A stretch of DNA of 64,000 bases from Nilaparvata lugens (lineage: Eukaryota > Arthropoda > Insecta > Hemiptera > Delphacidae): positions 5,654,500 to 5,718,499 of the forward strand of contig NC_052517.1 of assembly GCF_014356525.2 (NCBI RefSeq). Direction: 5' to 3'. This document shows positions 30,092-41,939 of this stretch, piece after piece (the stretch's first letter is position 1; the number at the start of each line of letters is the position of its first letter). The translations under genes and the position numbers were made by a program. A model generated the notes under the pieces. It searched no databases, was not told the DNA's origin, and saw only the letters and a program-made list of their open reading frames with translations.

Positions 30092-31121
30092 GTATAGAGA
30101 GGTCCACGTTATAATAATAGTGTTGGAAGATAGGAGAACAACGATGCCGATCCTCCGTCTTGTCAATGCCTTCTATAGACATTAGCTGATACAGGCTTAT
30201 TGAAATTAACTGTTCATTCTCGTTTAAAATAACCAATTATATCTTATCATGAAAATTATATTTTCCAATAATTTAATGATGAATTCTCATAATAAAAATG
30301 AAATATCTTGATAAATAGTAGTTCTGTGAACAGTAGACCTCACGCAGTATTCTCATCCACAAGTACCAGATGTGAACTGTTTTAAATGTTAGCAAACTCA
30401 GTTCACGTTTGAATTTGTATTCCATATGATATAATTCATCCAGTTCCGTGATGATCTATCTGATGAAAATTAATTCTTTAGAATCAAAAATATTATAATT
30501 TCTCCAGCATTATTTAGTTCATTTGTTTATTTTTATTCACCTATTAAATACGTTTTTTCGAATGTGAAAATATTGATACTGATGGGCACGCATAATAATA
30601 CCATGACTGCAAAACAAAATATTGGAACCAAAGACCTTAAAGCTGCGATAAGACCAAATTTATTTAAAAAATGTTAATAACTCAATCCTTCCAGATTATA
30701 TTAGATTGAACATAATTTATCATACACATGATGAACATTATGAGTTTGTCAACTTCCGTTCAATCTAATAGAATCTATAAGGATTAAGTTATAACCATTT
30801 TGTTAATAACTTTGGTGTAAACCCAGCTTAAAGATGCATACCTCTTTAAATGTCTTTGATTGAAACTATAGACCTTATACAAATACAGTAATAGACTGTC
30901 TTCTCCACACATCTGTGTAATCACTTGTCAGCTGATTCATGATGAATAATTCTAGATGAAAAATCCTGATAATTAATTATCAATTCTACATTGTTAAAAG
31001 CCGATCTGGTAACAGAGCAAAGCGAGAAAGAGATAGCGCTATCCACTTTGTTGAATGATAGACAAGGATAGAAATACCATTGCTAATTAAACACTGCCAT
31101 TATAATGTAGTCCTCACTATA
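30092..31121. mobile_element. M1 MITE split by an H1 derivative
   Basis: Left end TATAGAGAGGTCCACGTTAT and interior to about 30316; right part from about 30957 to CCATTATAATGTAGTCCTCA-CTATAG. Similar ~19-bp M1 sequence (ATGAAATATCTTGATAAAT / ATGAAAAATCCTGATAATT) flanks the insert. Confidence 0.8.
30317..30956 (-). mobile_element. H1 derivative with a foreign interior
   Basis: H1 3' end at 30317-30375 and H1 middle at 30860-30956 enclose about 485 bp of non-H1 sequence. Part of that interior (about 30385-30545; CAGTTCACGTTTGAATTTGT) is found inverted at 36105-36265, also next to an H1 3' end. Confidence 0.75.
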
Positions 31122-31574
31122 GTAATAGATCAGCATGAATGAAAAATAAATAATCAGATTTATAGTAGATCTCAAAATAGAAATAGACTACGAATCCAAG
31201 ACACCTCTCAACCCCAAAAATCAACAATCCACGAGAAACCTCAGCTGTAATAGGCTACTGAATTATTAACCCTCGGTTATTGCCCCTTCACTTCTATTAT
31301 TCGTGTCTAGGTTGTAGTTCGTGCCAAATTATTTCTGATGATGATTTTCCAATTTTGTTTAAATAGGAGCCATTATCAACTATTACCTTGTGTCAAATCT
31401 GTTTGAGTTCCTCAACTGTATGGATTTGAATGGCCAATTTAGTTTGTTCAGAATTCATCAACAAATAAAATTTACTGTTACACTGATATAACATTCAATG
31501 AAATCAAAAGAGCTGACGTTCTGTAGAAAACGCCGTTCTTGTAAGATGTCAAATTATCAATTGATATCAAATTG
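31122..31574. other. unassigned stretch
   Basis: AT-rich sequence before the SINE; no feature recognised. Confidence 0.35.
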
Positions 31575-31795
31575 ATTGTCAGTTTGGTGTAAGGGTAAGC
31601 ATTCCTGACTAGCAATTGGGAGGTACCAGGTTCGATTCCCGGGCTGGCAACTAATTTTTGGATAGTGGTTCTCATCGAATTTCCATCTAGCTGTCAACCC
31701 TGTTGTCAATGTCTGCAGTAGCAGAAGTCTTCGGGGTGATTCACAGCATTTATTTAGGATTTTCGTTAAATAATAATTAATTGATATCGAAATAA
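31575..31795 (+). mobile_element. tRNA-derived SINE
   Basis: A box TGGTGTAAGGG (31585-31595) and B box GGTTCGATTCC (31629-31639) with tRNA-like spacing, followed by CGGGCTGGCAAC. The non-tRNA body ends in CTTCGGGGTGATTCACAGCA and GATTTTCGTTAAATAATAAT, wording shared with the foldback cluster at 4840-5110. Confidence 0.85.
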
Positions 31796-31817
31796 TCAAC
31801 TGAATGATGAATAACGG

Positions 31818-32462
31818 GGACCGAGCTTCGCTCTGGAGTACACAAGCATGAAAAATTTATTACGAAAGAATAAATTTTAAGAACATTCATACAGAAATGT
31901 TCTATCTAATCACAGTAAATTGAGATTAATTCCCAGAGGAATGCAAAAATTTCCCTCACAAAGGCCCAGTTGCACAAAATCCGGTTAAATTTTAATCCTG
32001 ATTAATTTCCCGTGAACCAAATCAGAGACGACCACTTCAAAAAGATGGATCTACTGGAATTAACCAGGATTGAAAATAATCCGGCTTTTTTGCAACCGGC
32101 ACTAAGTACCTGATTGAATAGTTACAAAAAATTAACAGCTGAGTCATAATTTTGACACAGTCCCACACACATGAACTCGCTCACTCACTACCATCATCAA
32201 CAGACGACGAAATAATAATTATTAGCTGCTTGTCCAAGGATGAATAGTAATTATCCTTTTGATGTCCTTAAGCGAGTTTTCCCAGGGATGAGACCTAGTG
32301 CAATAGAATTTTTCTATTATAAACCTACTATGTTCTGAATTTCGTGAGAATCGTTAGAGCCGTTTTCGAGATCCGGTGAAATACAAACATATAAACATCT
32401 AAACATCTAAACATCTAAAAATCTAAACATATAAACAGAATTTGATCGTTTAATAGTATAGG
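31818..32462 (-). mobile_element. HX element, minus orientation
   Basis: Minus strand: from CTATACTATTAAACGATC through CGGCTCTAACGATTCTCACG and TGGGAAAACTCGCTTAAGGA to GAGCGAAGCTCGGTCCCCG. A V-type palindrome (TTGCACAAAATCCGGTTAAA ... GCAACCGG) lies inside at about 31968-32107. Inverted partner at 35465-36082. Confidence 0.8.
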
Positions 32463-32567
32463 ATAAACTCCATAATCATGTGGACTGCTATTGTATTCAA
32501 AACTATTCTGAACGTTTATTATAGAAATTTCACATTAATCATGAGATCCTAGTCAAAAATATCTGTA

Positions 32568-32573
32568 GATAAC

Positions 32574-32666
<93 letters not shown>

Positions 32667-32685
32667 ATATAATATATATATATAT
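32568..32685. repeat. compound microsatellite (CTAT)n(AT)n
   Basis: Eleven or so CTAT units followed by about 65 bases of AT. Confidence 0.98.
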
Positions 32686-33458
32686 GAAAATGAATGTCTG
32701 GTTGTGTGTTTGTTTGTTCCTTATAGACTTGAAAACTACTTGAAAGAAGGGCATAAGTAACTTTGGGAATATGTTGTGTGAATATTGGGAATGGTTTCCG
32801 ACCAGAAATATTAATAAAGGCGGAGGGGGCTAATAACAATTATTTATTAATCCATTTTACAGACCTATGTTTTCGAAATTGTCGGCCGAGCGGCTATCGA
32901 GTAACGAAAAGATGATTATGATTCAAGATCATGTTGTGATCGAAAAATGTTCACCCAAAACCTGAAATGCTCTAAGAATAATTAGACCCAATTTCAAAAA
33001 ATTCTGTAGAATGTTCTAGAATAATAAGAATGTCTAGAACATGGTACGCCATAGTGGAGTGGGTCAATTTCCACACAGAAAAAACTAAACAAGTAGAGGA
33101 CACATCATAAGAATTTTTGTAACTATTGTATGTAATATTGTAATTTATCTGATATTTTGTGTAATTGATGTTGTAATTTCAGTTTTTTTTAGGGAAATAA
33201 ACATTTATTCATCCATTTAATTTTAACAGTGAGTTATTGCTAATTAAAGACGTCTTCCGCTCCTCTGATTAGTTGGCATTCAACCGGCATTCAACCACCG
33301 TTAAATTAAACAGATTTTTGTGCAACTAGGCCTCAGTCTATTTTATACATCCAAAGAAGATTTACAGATGAACTACAACTAGAACCCTAAAACTTTAACA
33401 GACTCTTGTGCAACCGGGCCATTGATTACTTTAATAGAAATTTACAGATGATACACAA
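32686..33458. other. unassigned stretch with a LINE-like 3' tail
   Basis: At 33110-33225 a T-rich 3' UTR-like stretch ends AGGGAAATAAACATTTATTC-ATCCATT, resembling a retroelement end. Around 33215-33430 are two V-type pieces (TTTTGTGCAACTAGGCC, CTTGTGCAACCGGGCC). Confidence 0.4.
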
Positions 33459-33855
33459 CTATAGTGAGGTCCACGTTATAATGGCAGTGTTTGATTAGCA
33501 ATGGTATTGCGCTATCTCTTTCTCGCTTTACTCTGTTGCCAGATCGTTTTTTAACAATGTGGAATTGATAATAAATAACAAAATTTCTATCTTAATTTAT
33601 TATTAAAATACATTATAAAACTATTACAAAATATAACTTTTTGCTCAATAAAATATAATTGATCATTTTAAACGAGAATGAACAGTTAATAATAAATTAG
33701 ATTAAAATATATTATTATTAATATTATATTAAAATAGATTACATCAATAAACCTGTATCAGCCACCATCTATAGAAGGCATTGACAAGACAGAGGATCGG
33801 AAACGTTGTTCTCCTACCTTTCTCCACTGCCATTATAACGTGGACCTCACTATAG
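33459..33855 (+). mobile_element. M1 MITE, long subtype, both ends present
   Basis: CTATAGTGAGGTCCACGTTA to CATTATAACGTGGACCTCAC-TATAG. Interior GCGCTATCTCTTTCTCGC, AAACGAGAATGAACAG, CTATAGAAGGCATTGACAAG. A short duplication around 33690-33740 (ATTATATTAAAATA). Confidence 0.9.
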
Positions 33856-33859
33856 TACC

Positions 33860-34340
33860 CTAAAACTCCTTTAAATGTGATTTTTTTGAGAATTGCAAAA
33901 TTTCAGCTATTAACCCAACCAACCAACATACGATTACTAACTGTTTGTTGTTTAAAATCTTAAAATTTATACCAAATACCTAAAATTCTCTATAAATATT
34001 TGAGCTCTTTGAAAATTTAAATTAAGATTGGTAGATTAATCATGAATAGAATTCTGAGATTTTTTCTGATGTGGTAAAATTGCAAAAATCTTGCTATCAA
34101 CCCAACTAATCAACATACGATCACCAACTGTTGTTTCACATCCAAACATTTTCACTTAAAAACCTGAAATTTTCAATAAATATTTGATCTCTCTAAAGCC
34201 TCTGATTAAGATTAACAGATTAATAACAAATAGAACCCTAAAAATACATTTGAATGTGCTAAAAATTTGATTCAAAATCCAAGTCATTACCACAACCAAT
34301 CAACACACGAAAATTTTCACTAAAATTTTCCGAAATTTTC
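33860..34340. repeat. degenerate tandem repeat, period about 190 bp
   Basis: ACCCAACCAACCAACATACG, ACCCAACTAATCAACATACG and CACAACCAATCAACACACG at about 33912, 34108 and 34290, with TTCTCTATAAATATTTGAGC-like wording between. Confidence 0.65.
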
Positions 34341-34830
34341 GGAAAAACCGGCAACCTCTATCACTAACACGCACACACACAATCACTCACAGAAATTTGG
34401 GTCACAGAAAATTTTCTGGGGGACTGAGAGACCCGGAAAATTGGGGGAAATGCCGGGTAGCCCGGGAAAATTGAAGAAAATTGAAGATAATTTTCAGTAG
34501 GGGTCCGAACACTGGACAGTTAAAGGGAAGAATGGATCGGGCTATGATTGCAAGTGCTGTTCACAGCTAAGTGGCGGGGAAAAGGGAAAATTACGGGGAA
34601 TTTTGGTGGTGGGAGGGAAATTTTAGGGTAGCTGGAGATTATGGGGAGGTTTCCTCCAGCAGGGTGGAAGGGAACATTTTGGAGGAGAGAAGGGAATTTT
34701 AGGTTGGAGAATTATAGGAAGGTTTCCTCCAGAAGGGGAAAAGGGAAATTCTAGTTTAGGAGCTCAGAATATTTGGGCAAGAAGTTTGAGGCTGAGAGGG
34801 AAATTATGAAGGTGGAGGGAACTCTTTTAC
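34341..34830. other. G-rich degenerate sequence
   Basis: Repeated GGGAAAATTG, GGGAATTTTAGG and GGAGGTTTCCTCCAG phrases (palindromic GGTTTCCTCCAG at two places) suggest an eroded short tandem array. Confidence 0.45.
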
Positions 34831-35082
34831 TTGGTGAATAGGGATGGAAAAGTCTATAATGGAAAATTCATAATAAAAATAAAAAAATGGTGAATTTTGA
34901 AGGTAAATTGAAATATTATGTCAGTTGGAGAATCATTGACCGAACTTAGTGAGGTCTTGGTGAATAGTGATGGAAAAGTCTAAAATGAGAAATTCATAAT
35001 AAAAATTAAAAAATTGTGAATTTTGAAGGTGAATTAAAATATTATGTCAGCTGGAGAATCATTCACCGAGCGTAGTGAGGTC
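34831..35082 (+). repeat. 126-bp tandem duplication that includes an H1 5' end
   Basis: TTGGTGAATAGNGATGGAAA and TTATGTCAGTTGGAGAATCA-TT(G/C)ACCGA occur twice, 126 bp apart; each copy ends in an H1-like CGAGCGTAGTGAGGTCT or CGAACTTAGTGAGGTCT. Confidence 0.8.
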
Positions 35083-36420
35083 TATGTTTCAACTCGATTT
35101 TCTTTTGTCTGTCTGTATGTAACGCGATTACGGCCAAACGCGTTGATAGAATTCTATGAGATTTGGCAGGAATATTTCTTTTTCAACTGCGCGTCGATGT
35201 ATACACAAGGTTTTCTGAAATTTTGCATTTTAAGGATAACATGAAAAGAAAAGGGATTCCTCCATACTCTGATATCACTATATATATCATCTACTTTGAA
35301 AATAGGATCAATCAGACCGTAGAATTATTCATAATCGATCAGCTGACAAGTGGATTATTCATTGCATGTATTACACAGGTTATGTCTGGCCGTGTCTATT
35401 TCTATAAGGAAATGTACCTAAAATACAAGGTATTCGAGGTACCTTGCTATAAGGTAGGACTTCTGTTTATATATTTATATGTTTAGATGTTTGGATGTTT
35501 AGATGTTTATATGTTTGTATTTCACCGGATCTCAAAAACGGCTCTAACGATTCTCACGAGATTCAGAACATAGTAGGTTCATAATAAAGATTTGATTGCA
35601 CTTGGTCTAATCCCTGGGAAAACCCGCTGAAGGACATCAAAAGGATAATAATTATTCATCCTTGGAAAAACAGCTGATAATAATTATTTCGTTGTCTGTT
35701 GGTGATGGAAGTGAGTGACCGAGTTCATTTGTGTGGGACTGTGTCAAAATTATGACTCAGCTGTTGCACTTTTGTAATCATTCAATCAGGTACTTGGTGC
35801 CAGTTGCAAAAAAGCCGGGTTATTTTCAATCCTGATTAATTCCAGTAGATCCATCTTTTTGAAACGGTCTTCTCTGATTTGGTTCACGTGAAGTTAATCA
35901 GGATTAAAATTTAACCGGCTTTTGTGCAACCGGGCCTTTGTGAGAGAAACTTTTGCATTCCTCTGGGAATTAATCCCAATTACTGTGATTAGATAGAACA
36001 TTTCAGTATGAATGTTATTATGATTTCTTCTTTCGTAATAAATTTTTCATGCATTTGTACTCCAGAGCGAAGCTCGGTCCCCGATATTAAAAAATGATCG
36101 AATGAACTGAATAATGCCAAAGAAATTGTAATATTCGTGATTGAGGAAATTAATTTTAAAATAGTTGAGAAATATTATTATCAGATGGAAAGATTATCAT
36201 GAAACTGGATAAATCATCATATATGGGATACAAATTCAAACGTGAACTGAGTTTATTAACATGAGTGAGTTTTCGATCTTGGAGAAAACAAATAACAGTT
36301 TTTAAGAGAAAATTATGATCCAACAGTGGATTGTGATTTAACTGAATCAACTAGAACAGGTGACATGATGCTTGTGGATGGGTAAACTGCGTGAGGTCTA
36401 CTGTTCACAGAACTACTAGT
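35056..36420 (+). mobile_element. diverged H1 element with HX and extra sequence inside
   Basis: H1-like start (CCGAGCGTAGTGAGGTCT, ATTACGGCCAAACGCG, AACTGCGCGTCGATGTATAC) and H1 end at 36366-36420 (GATGCTTGTGGATGGGTAAA, CTGTTCACAGAACTACTAG). Between them lie HX (35465-36082) and a module shared, inverted, with 30385-30545. Confidence 0.65.
35465..36082 (+). mobile_element. HX element, plus orientation
   Basis: CTCAAAAACGGCTCTAACGA, GAACATAGTAGGTTCATAAT, the V palindrome at about 35807-35938 (CCGGCTTTTGTGCAACCGGG), end GAGCGAAGCTCGGTCCCCG. Inverted relative to 31818-32462; both carry the V palindrome at the same place. Confidence 0.8.
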
Positions 36421-36678
36421 AAAAGTGACACATGAGCTCTGAAATAAAAATAAATTCTGATTCCAAGAAATCTTAGAAAATTGAGAATGAATCTCTTCAG
36501 GAATCACATATCAATGGAATCAAATAGAACCAAAACAGAAAATAAAGTTTTCGTAGAGACATCCATGAGAAAAGTTAAAAATCCGAACAGTGATAGAAAA
36601 ATAGACAAAATATGAAGCATTTATAAAAGAACCAATCCACAAATTATTGAGATTATAGAATAAGAACGAATGGTAAAA
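36421..36678. other. unassigned stretch
   Basis: AT-rich; no feature recognised. Confidence 0.3.
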
Positions 36679-36679
36679 C

Positions 36680-36783
36680 TCACTTCGCTCCCCACATCCG
36701 TCTAGCCAGGGGGCTCCGCTCCCTGGACCCCCGACTGGATCGTCCAAAAATGAGATCAGCGTACTCGCTTCGCTCGCCAGCAT
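36680..36783 (-). mobile_element. H2 3' palindrome fragment
   Basis: CATCCGTCTAGCCAGGGGGC, CCCCGACTGGATCGTCC and CTCGCTTCGCTCGCCAGC match the palindromic 3' region of H2; the rest of the element is absent. Confidence 0.75.
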
Positions 36784-36828
36784 TTTTTATTTGAACATGC
36801 TTCATTCTATCAGAAAGTCAAAGTAAAA

Positions 36829-37400
36829 CGCTGAGAAGAACGTTGGAAAAACGCTGATTTTGGGCGTATCCTTGATGAAATATTAAAGTCATCTCATCAC
36901 AAAATTTTTAGACCCTAGCTAACCTCTGTACCAAATTTGAACATTCTCTGTCTATTACTTGATGAAAGAACTGAGAAAACGCAAAAAACCTCTAATTTTG
37001 GGCGTATCTATGACGTTATTGCAAATACCTTCTGACACAACATTATTACACCCCAGCTGAGCTTCTGTAGTAAATTTGAACATTTTCTGTTCATTTGTTC
37101 TCGATAAAGCTGAGAAAGCGCAAAAAAACGCTGGATAAACGCAGATTTTGGGCGAATCTTCGGCGTTATTTTAAAATTCCTTCTAACACAACATTATTAC
37201 ACCCTAGCTGAGCTTCTGTACTAAATTTGAACAATTTCTGTTAATTTGTTCTCGATAAAGCTGAGAAAACGCTAAAAAACGCTGGAAAAACGCTAATTTT
37301 TGGCGTATCTATAACGTTATTGCAAATTCCTTCTAACACAACATTATCACACCCTAGCTTGGCTTCTGTATTGATAATTGATCATTTATAATTGATAATT
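36829..37400. repeat. tandem repeat, four units of about 140-150 bp
   Basis: CTGAGAA(A/G) starts units at 36831, 36971, 37110 and 37261. Each holds GGAAAAACGCTGATTTTGGG, CGTTATTGCAAATTCCTTCT, CACCCTAGCTGAGCTTCTGT and AAATTTGAACATTTTCTG. Confidence 0.85.
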
Positions 37401-37420
37401 TAACAGATATAGGGGGCTGA

Positions 37421-37500
37421 GACTTGAATCACAGCTATCTACTATAGAAGGCGGTGGTAAATGAGAATCGGCAACCCTGTAGTCCTATCATTTCCACTGA
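37421..37500 (-). mobile_element. degenerate M1 fragment
   Basis: CTATAGAAGGCGGTGGTAAA, GAGAATCGGCAACCCTG and TTTCCACTGAGTTCATTA resemble the right part of M1. Confidence 0.45.
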
Positions 37501-38829
37501 GTTCATTATTTCAATTCGAATTTTGCTAGAATTTGAATGAAATTGTTACCTATGTTTATGTTCTTGAAGGGACGGATTCAAAGATCCAAAGGTTCAAGGT
37601 ACCTCACACGTCAACCGATGCTTATTGTGTGTCAATTCTTACCTAAGCTTCATAGCTGCAATATAATAATAGAATACAAGACAAAATGAATGATAGAATC
37701 AACGGCTTTTCAGTCACTTTCCTTGCCCTATTACAATAGGGTAATCTGAGCATTTTGTCGGAAGTTATAAGTGTTTGAAATTTTGATCCTTGAGGTGTCC
37801 TTAAGCGCGCCTCTCCACTAGGAAATACTGAAATGAAGTGCATCTAACGGGTGATTCTTATAGAACACAATCTTATGAATTCATGTTATTGTGCAAAATA
37901 TCAATGTGAAGACTATGTAGTTGGTGATGATGGTTGAAGCTGAAAATTAGGTGTTTTTCACAATACAAGGAACATTGTTGTCAGGTGTACCTGGAAATCT
38001 ATATGAGATAGAGCGCTCTACCTGATCTTAGATTGTAGAGCACAAAAATACGCCCAGTGGGATTTCGAATTAAACATCTAAATGGTAACAATCGGAAAAT
38101 ATTGTTGATCAAAATCTAAAATTCATCAAAATTTGATTTTCTCTTCAAATTTCACTCATTTTTGAAAAATCATAACTTAGTACTCATTGGAGAAAGAGAG
38201 TTCCGAATGATCTCATTTTATTAAGAATTTCATATTCAAGAAAAAAGGCAGGAGCAAATTTTTCTGTCCGATTACGAGATTTGGCAGAAATAGCTGAAAA
38301 CTGGAAAATGAGCCGAAAATACGAGGTTTTTGGGCCACCCTGTATCTAGCACAAGGGAATTTTGCATGAAGAAATTGGTTCTGGACTTATCTTTTGTACT
38401 CAAATAATATATTACAAAATCAGAACTACAATATAAATTGCAAGCACACCCCCTTTTTTATGTCTATATTGACTGGACTAAATTTCCACTGAGTCTAACA
38501 TGACCTATAGTGGTAGAAAACATAATAGCTTCAGAAAATGTAGACAATATCAAAACAATTTCTTGGGTATTCTTTCTTTAGAAAAATGTTCTAAACAACT
38601 GTTCAGTTGATAAACAATGTATTGCATGTACATCAAAAGTGACAAAACCTCAAAGAAGAGATTAAAATTGTGGGAAACAATGGAAAAATGACAGAAAGAT
38701 TCTCTTTCTGGTCGGAAAATGCTGGTATTCATTTCGCTCAAAGAGCTTTCCCAGTGAAAATCGGGAAAACGAAGCGAAAATTTTAATGATCCTTTTCCCT
38801 CATCCCTAACCTTCCTCTACTGCGCAATG
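37501..38829. other. unassigned stretch
   Basis: No exon with matching splice sites recognised. A K1 3' hairpin remnant (CACTTTCCTTGCCCTATTAC) lies at about 37715-37740. Confidence 0.4.
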
Positions 38830-39600
38830 TTTGCTACAGTCAGCAGGGATGCTGGTGCAGGGGAGAAAGGGAAAGAAAATATCCCTGCTTTGACAATTAT
38901 TGGGGATGTGGGTTGTTTTTGCTAAAAATGACAGGGATGCTAGTGCGTGGATAAGGGGAAACCAAATTTCTCTTCCCTGATATAACAAGGTATAAGTTGT
39001 TAGCTTCACTTGACAGTGATGTTGGTGGATGGGAAAAAACGAAGACAAAATTACTCTTTTTCATCAAAAACAAGTTGTGAGCTGCTCCCTACAGTTGACA
39101 ATGATGTTGAGGCAGGGGAAAATGTATCAGAATTCACCTTCTCCGGCAATTACAAGGAAATATTTTCTTTGTTAGATATTATGCAACAGTGATGCCGGGA
39201 CAGGTAAAAACGTGAAAAAAATTTCTCTTTTTCAGCAATAACAAGAGGCAAGTGTTGTTTAGTGGGAATTGAATTGTCAAGTTTGTTGATGGAGGGAAGG
39301 ATCGACGGATTAATTTCCCTCCTCACACTTGATACAGAGATTGGAAATAATGTTGTTTGTTGGTGCTTAAAACGGCAGGTCTGTTGGTGGAGGGAAAAAA
39401 ATGAGAACTAAATTTCCCCATTCTGCTAAACTTGAGGGTTGTGTTTGCTGGGGATGAGTAGGTCAGGTTTGTTGCAAAAAGGGAGAGTTTCAGTAGAAAG
39501 TTCCCTGTTCATGGATACAGAACTGAGAGAATATTGTTTGTTGATGCTGGATGATTCTTTCCAAAAGGGAAAATTTTGAGAAAAATTCCCTGTTTGTACT
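38830..39600. repeat. strongly degenerate tandem array, period about 85 bp
   Basis: GACAGGGATGCTGGTG-type starts recur near 38845, 38930, 39012, 39097 and 39184, each followed by GGGGAAA.., AATTTCTCTTTTTC and an ACAAG..TTGTTGTT phrase. Later units to about 39600 are weaker (TGTTGGTGGAGGGAAAAAAA). Confidence 0.65.
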
Positions 39601-40065
39601 GATGAAGCAGGAAAAAAGAGTATCCATTGTTTTTTGATACTACAAAGATGACATTGTTGTGAAATTTTATTCCCTTTTGGAGAGGAAGGGGAAATAAAAC
39701 GATGAATTCACTTTCAGAATTTCTCAAAACAAAATGATTAGTGGAGTTGGCTTCTAACAAAGTCACAATGAATTTGAATTTCATAAATCGTTTCTTCATT
39801 GTGAAAAAGAGAAATACATCAGTCATTATTGATCATTGTTGATCCTTTTCTAATCACGTATTTGATGCGTGTATTGTTAAATGTTAATGAATGAATAAAT
39901 AAATAAATGAATATTCAGAAATTACAGAGAACAAACAATGTTTTTTCTTTATTTAGATTTGTTTTTTTATTTTTTTTATTGAGACTGATATCCACAATAG
40001 TCTTAAACTTGTCCGTAAGAATTATGAATAACTGGATAACTAGCTTATGATAAAGAGTGGATAAA
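39601..40065. other. unassigned stretch with a retroelement-like tail
   Basis: ATGTTAATGAATGAATAAAT(AAAT)n near 39870-39910 resembles a LINE 3' tail; otherwise nothing recognised. Confidence 0.35.
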
Positions 40066-40300
40066 TCTATACTATAATAAAGGAAAGAACTGGCTTATAC
40101 ACGTAGGGGATAGGAAAATTATGCTTGACACATCATCACGTCTCAACTACTCAACTCATTAACTTGAAAATCTGTATATAGATTCTTAATTAACCGAGGA
40201 TGGTTGTAGGCCTATTTTCAATTCTCCAAGACAAATTTACGTCAAATTTTCAGTTTCTCTAGTTTTAAAATAGACCTTTTGCGGAGTACGGGTTTCATCT
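40066..40300 (+). mobile_element. H3 Helitron-like element, third copy
   Basis: TCTATACTATAATAAAGGAA preceded by A, then CTTATACACGTAGGGGATAG, CCGAGGATGGTTGTAGGCC and TGCGGAGTACGGGTTTCATC. The 3' CTAG has decayed to CTAA. Confidence 0.8.
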
Positions 40301-40463
40301 AATTATTTATGTTTCATGAGTTTTTCGTTATTTTTTCTTCTTCATATTCTCCTTCTTCTTCCTCCAGTCTTCAATCCTCTTCCTTCCTCCTTTTGGGGAG
40401 ACTATGGGCAGTTTAACGTCATACCCAGGACAAGAGAAAGACTCTTGAAACTCAATCAATTTT

Positions 40464-41235
<772 letters not shown>

Positions 41236-41308
41236 TCAAGCCTGTTGTTCTCCTTCCCCAATCATTCATAGTTGAGAATTATATGGTATCTATCAATGTA
41301 TAAAATGA

Positions 41309-41401
41309 GAGCTATCCGACTTAGAAGACAGTGGTAACAGAGAATCGGCAACGCTGCTTTTTCATCTTTCTCCACTGCCATTATAACGTGGACCTCACTA
41401 T
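41309..41401 (+). mobile_element. M1 right-end fragment
   Basis: GAGAATCGGCAACGCTGC, TTTCTCCACTGCCATTATAA and CGTGGACCTCACTA; the left end is missing. Confidence 0.8.
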
Positions 41402-41541
41402 GTAGCAGAATCTCTGAACATATCATAAAGCTGTTTTCTCATCAGAGTATGGTGAAGCTATTTCATAGTATCATCTCAATATTGTCGAAAATTGCATGTA
41501 TGTGTATAAGTCTGGGATCTCATCCAATTTTCTCCAAAACA

Positions 41542-41839
41542 TTTGGTAGAGAGTTAGTGGGGAGGATATTTTTAATATTCTTCCCAAAGAATGGACATTG
41601 ATATGTTCAAAGCTCCGCCAATTTATGTAGATGCATTACAATATGATTATTATCTATAGTTATTATATTACAATTGCTTTTTCATATAATATACAGTTCA
41701 ATAGTTATTTTCTTAGTCTATATTATGTAAATTCATCTATAACTTTGCTGTATTGTAAGCTATTGTATACAAGTGCATGAGCCAGTATATATTGTAATCT
41801 ACATAAATAAAGTACTCAATCAATCAATCAATCAATCAA
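41542..41839 (+). mobile_element. SINE-like family A unit
   Basis: TTTGGTAGAGAGTTAGTGGG, AAGAATGGACATTGATATG, CTCCGCCAATTTATGTAG, end CATAAATAAAGTACTC(AATC)n. Full length, without a B partner. Confidence 0.9.
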
Positions 41840-41939
41840 ACATTCTCCCATTTTTTGAGACAAGACATCTCCTTAACACTCATCTATTACAAGACTTTTC
41901 TCATTTTTCTACAGGCTAGAGAATTTCGTTACACACTTT

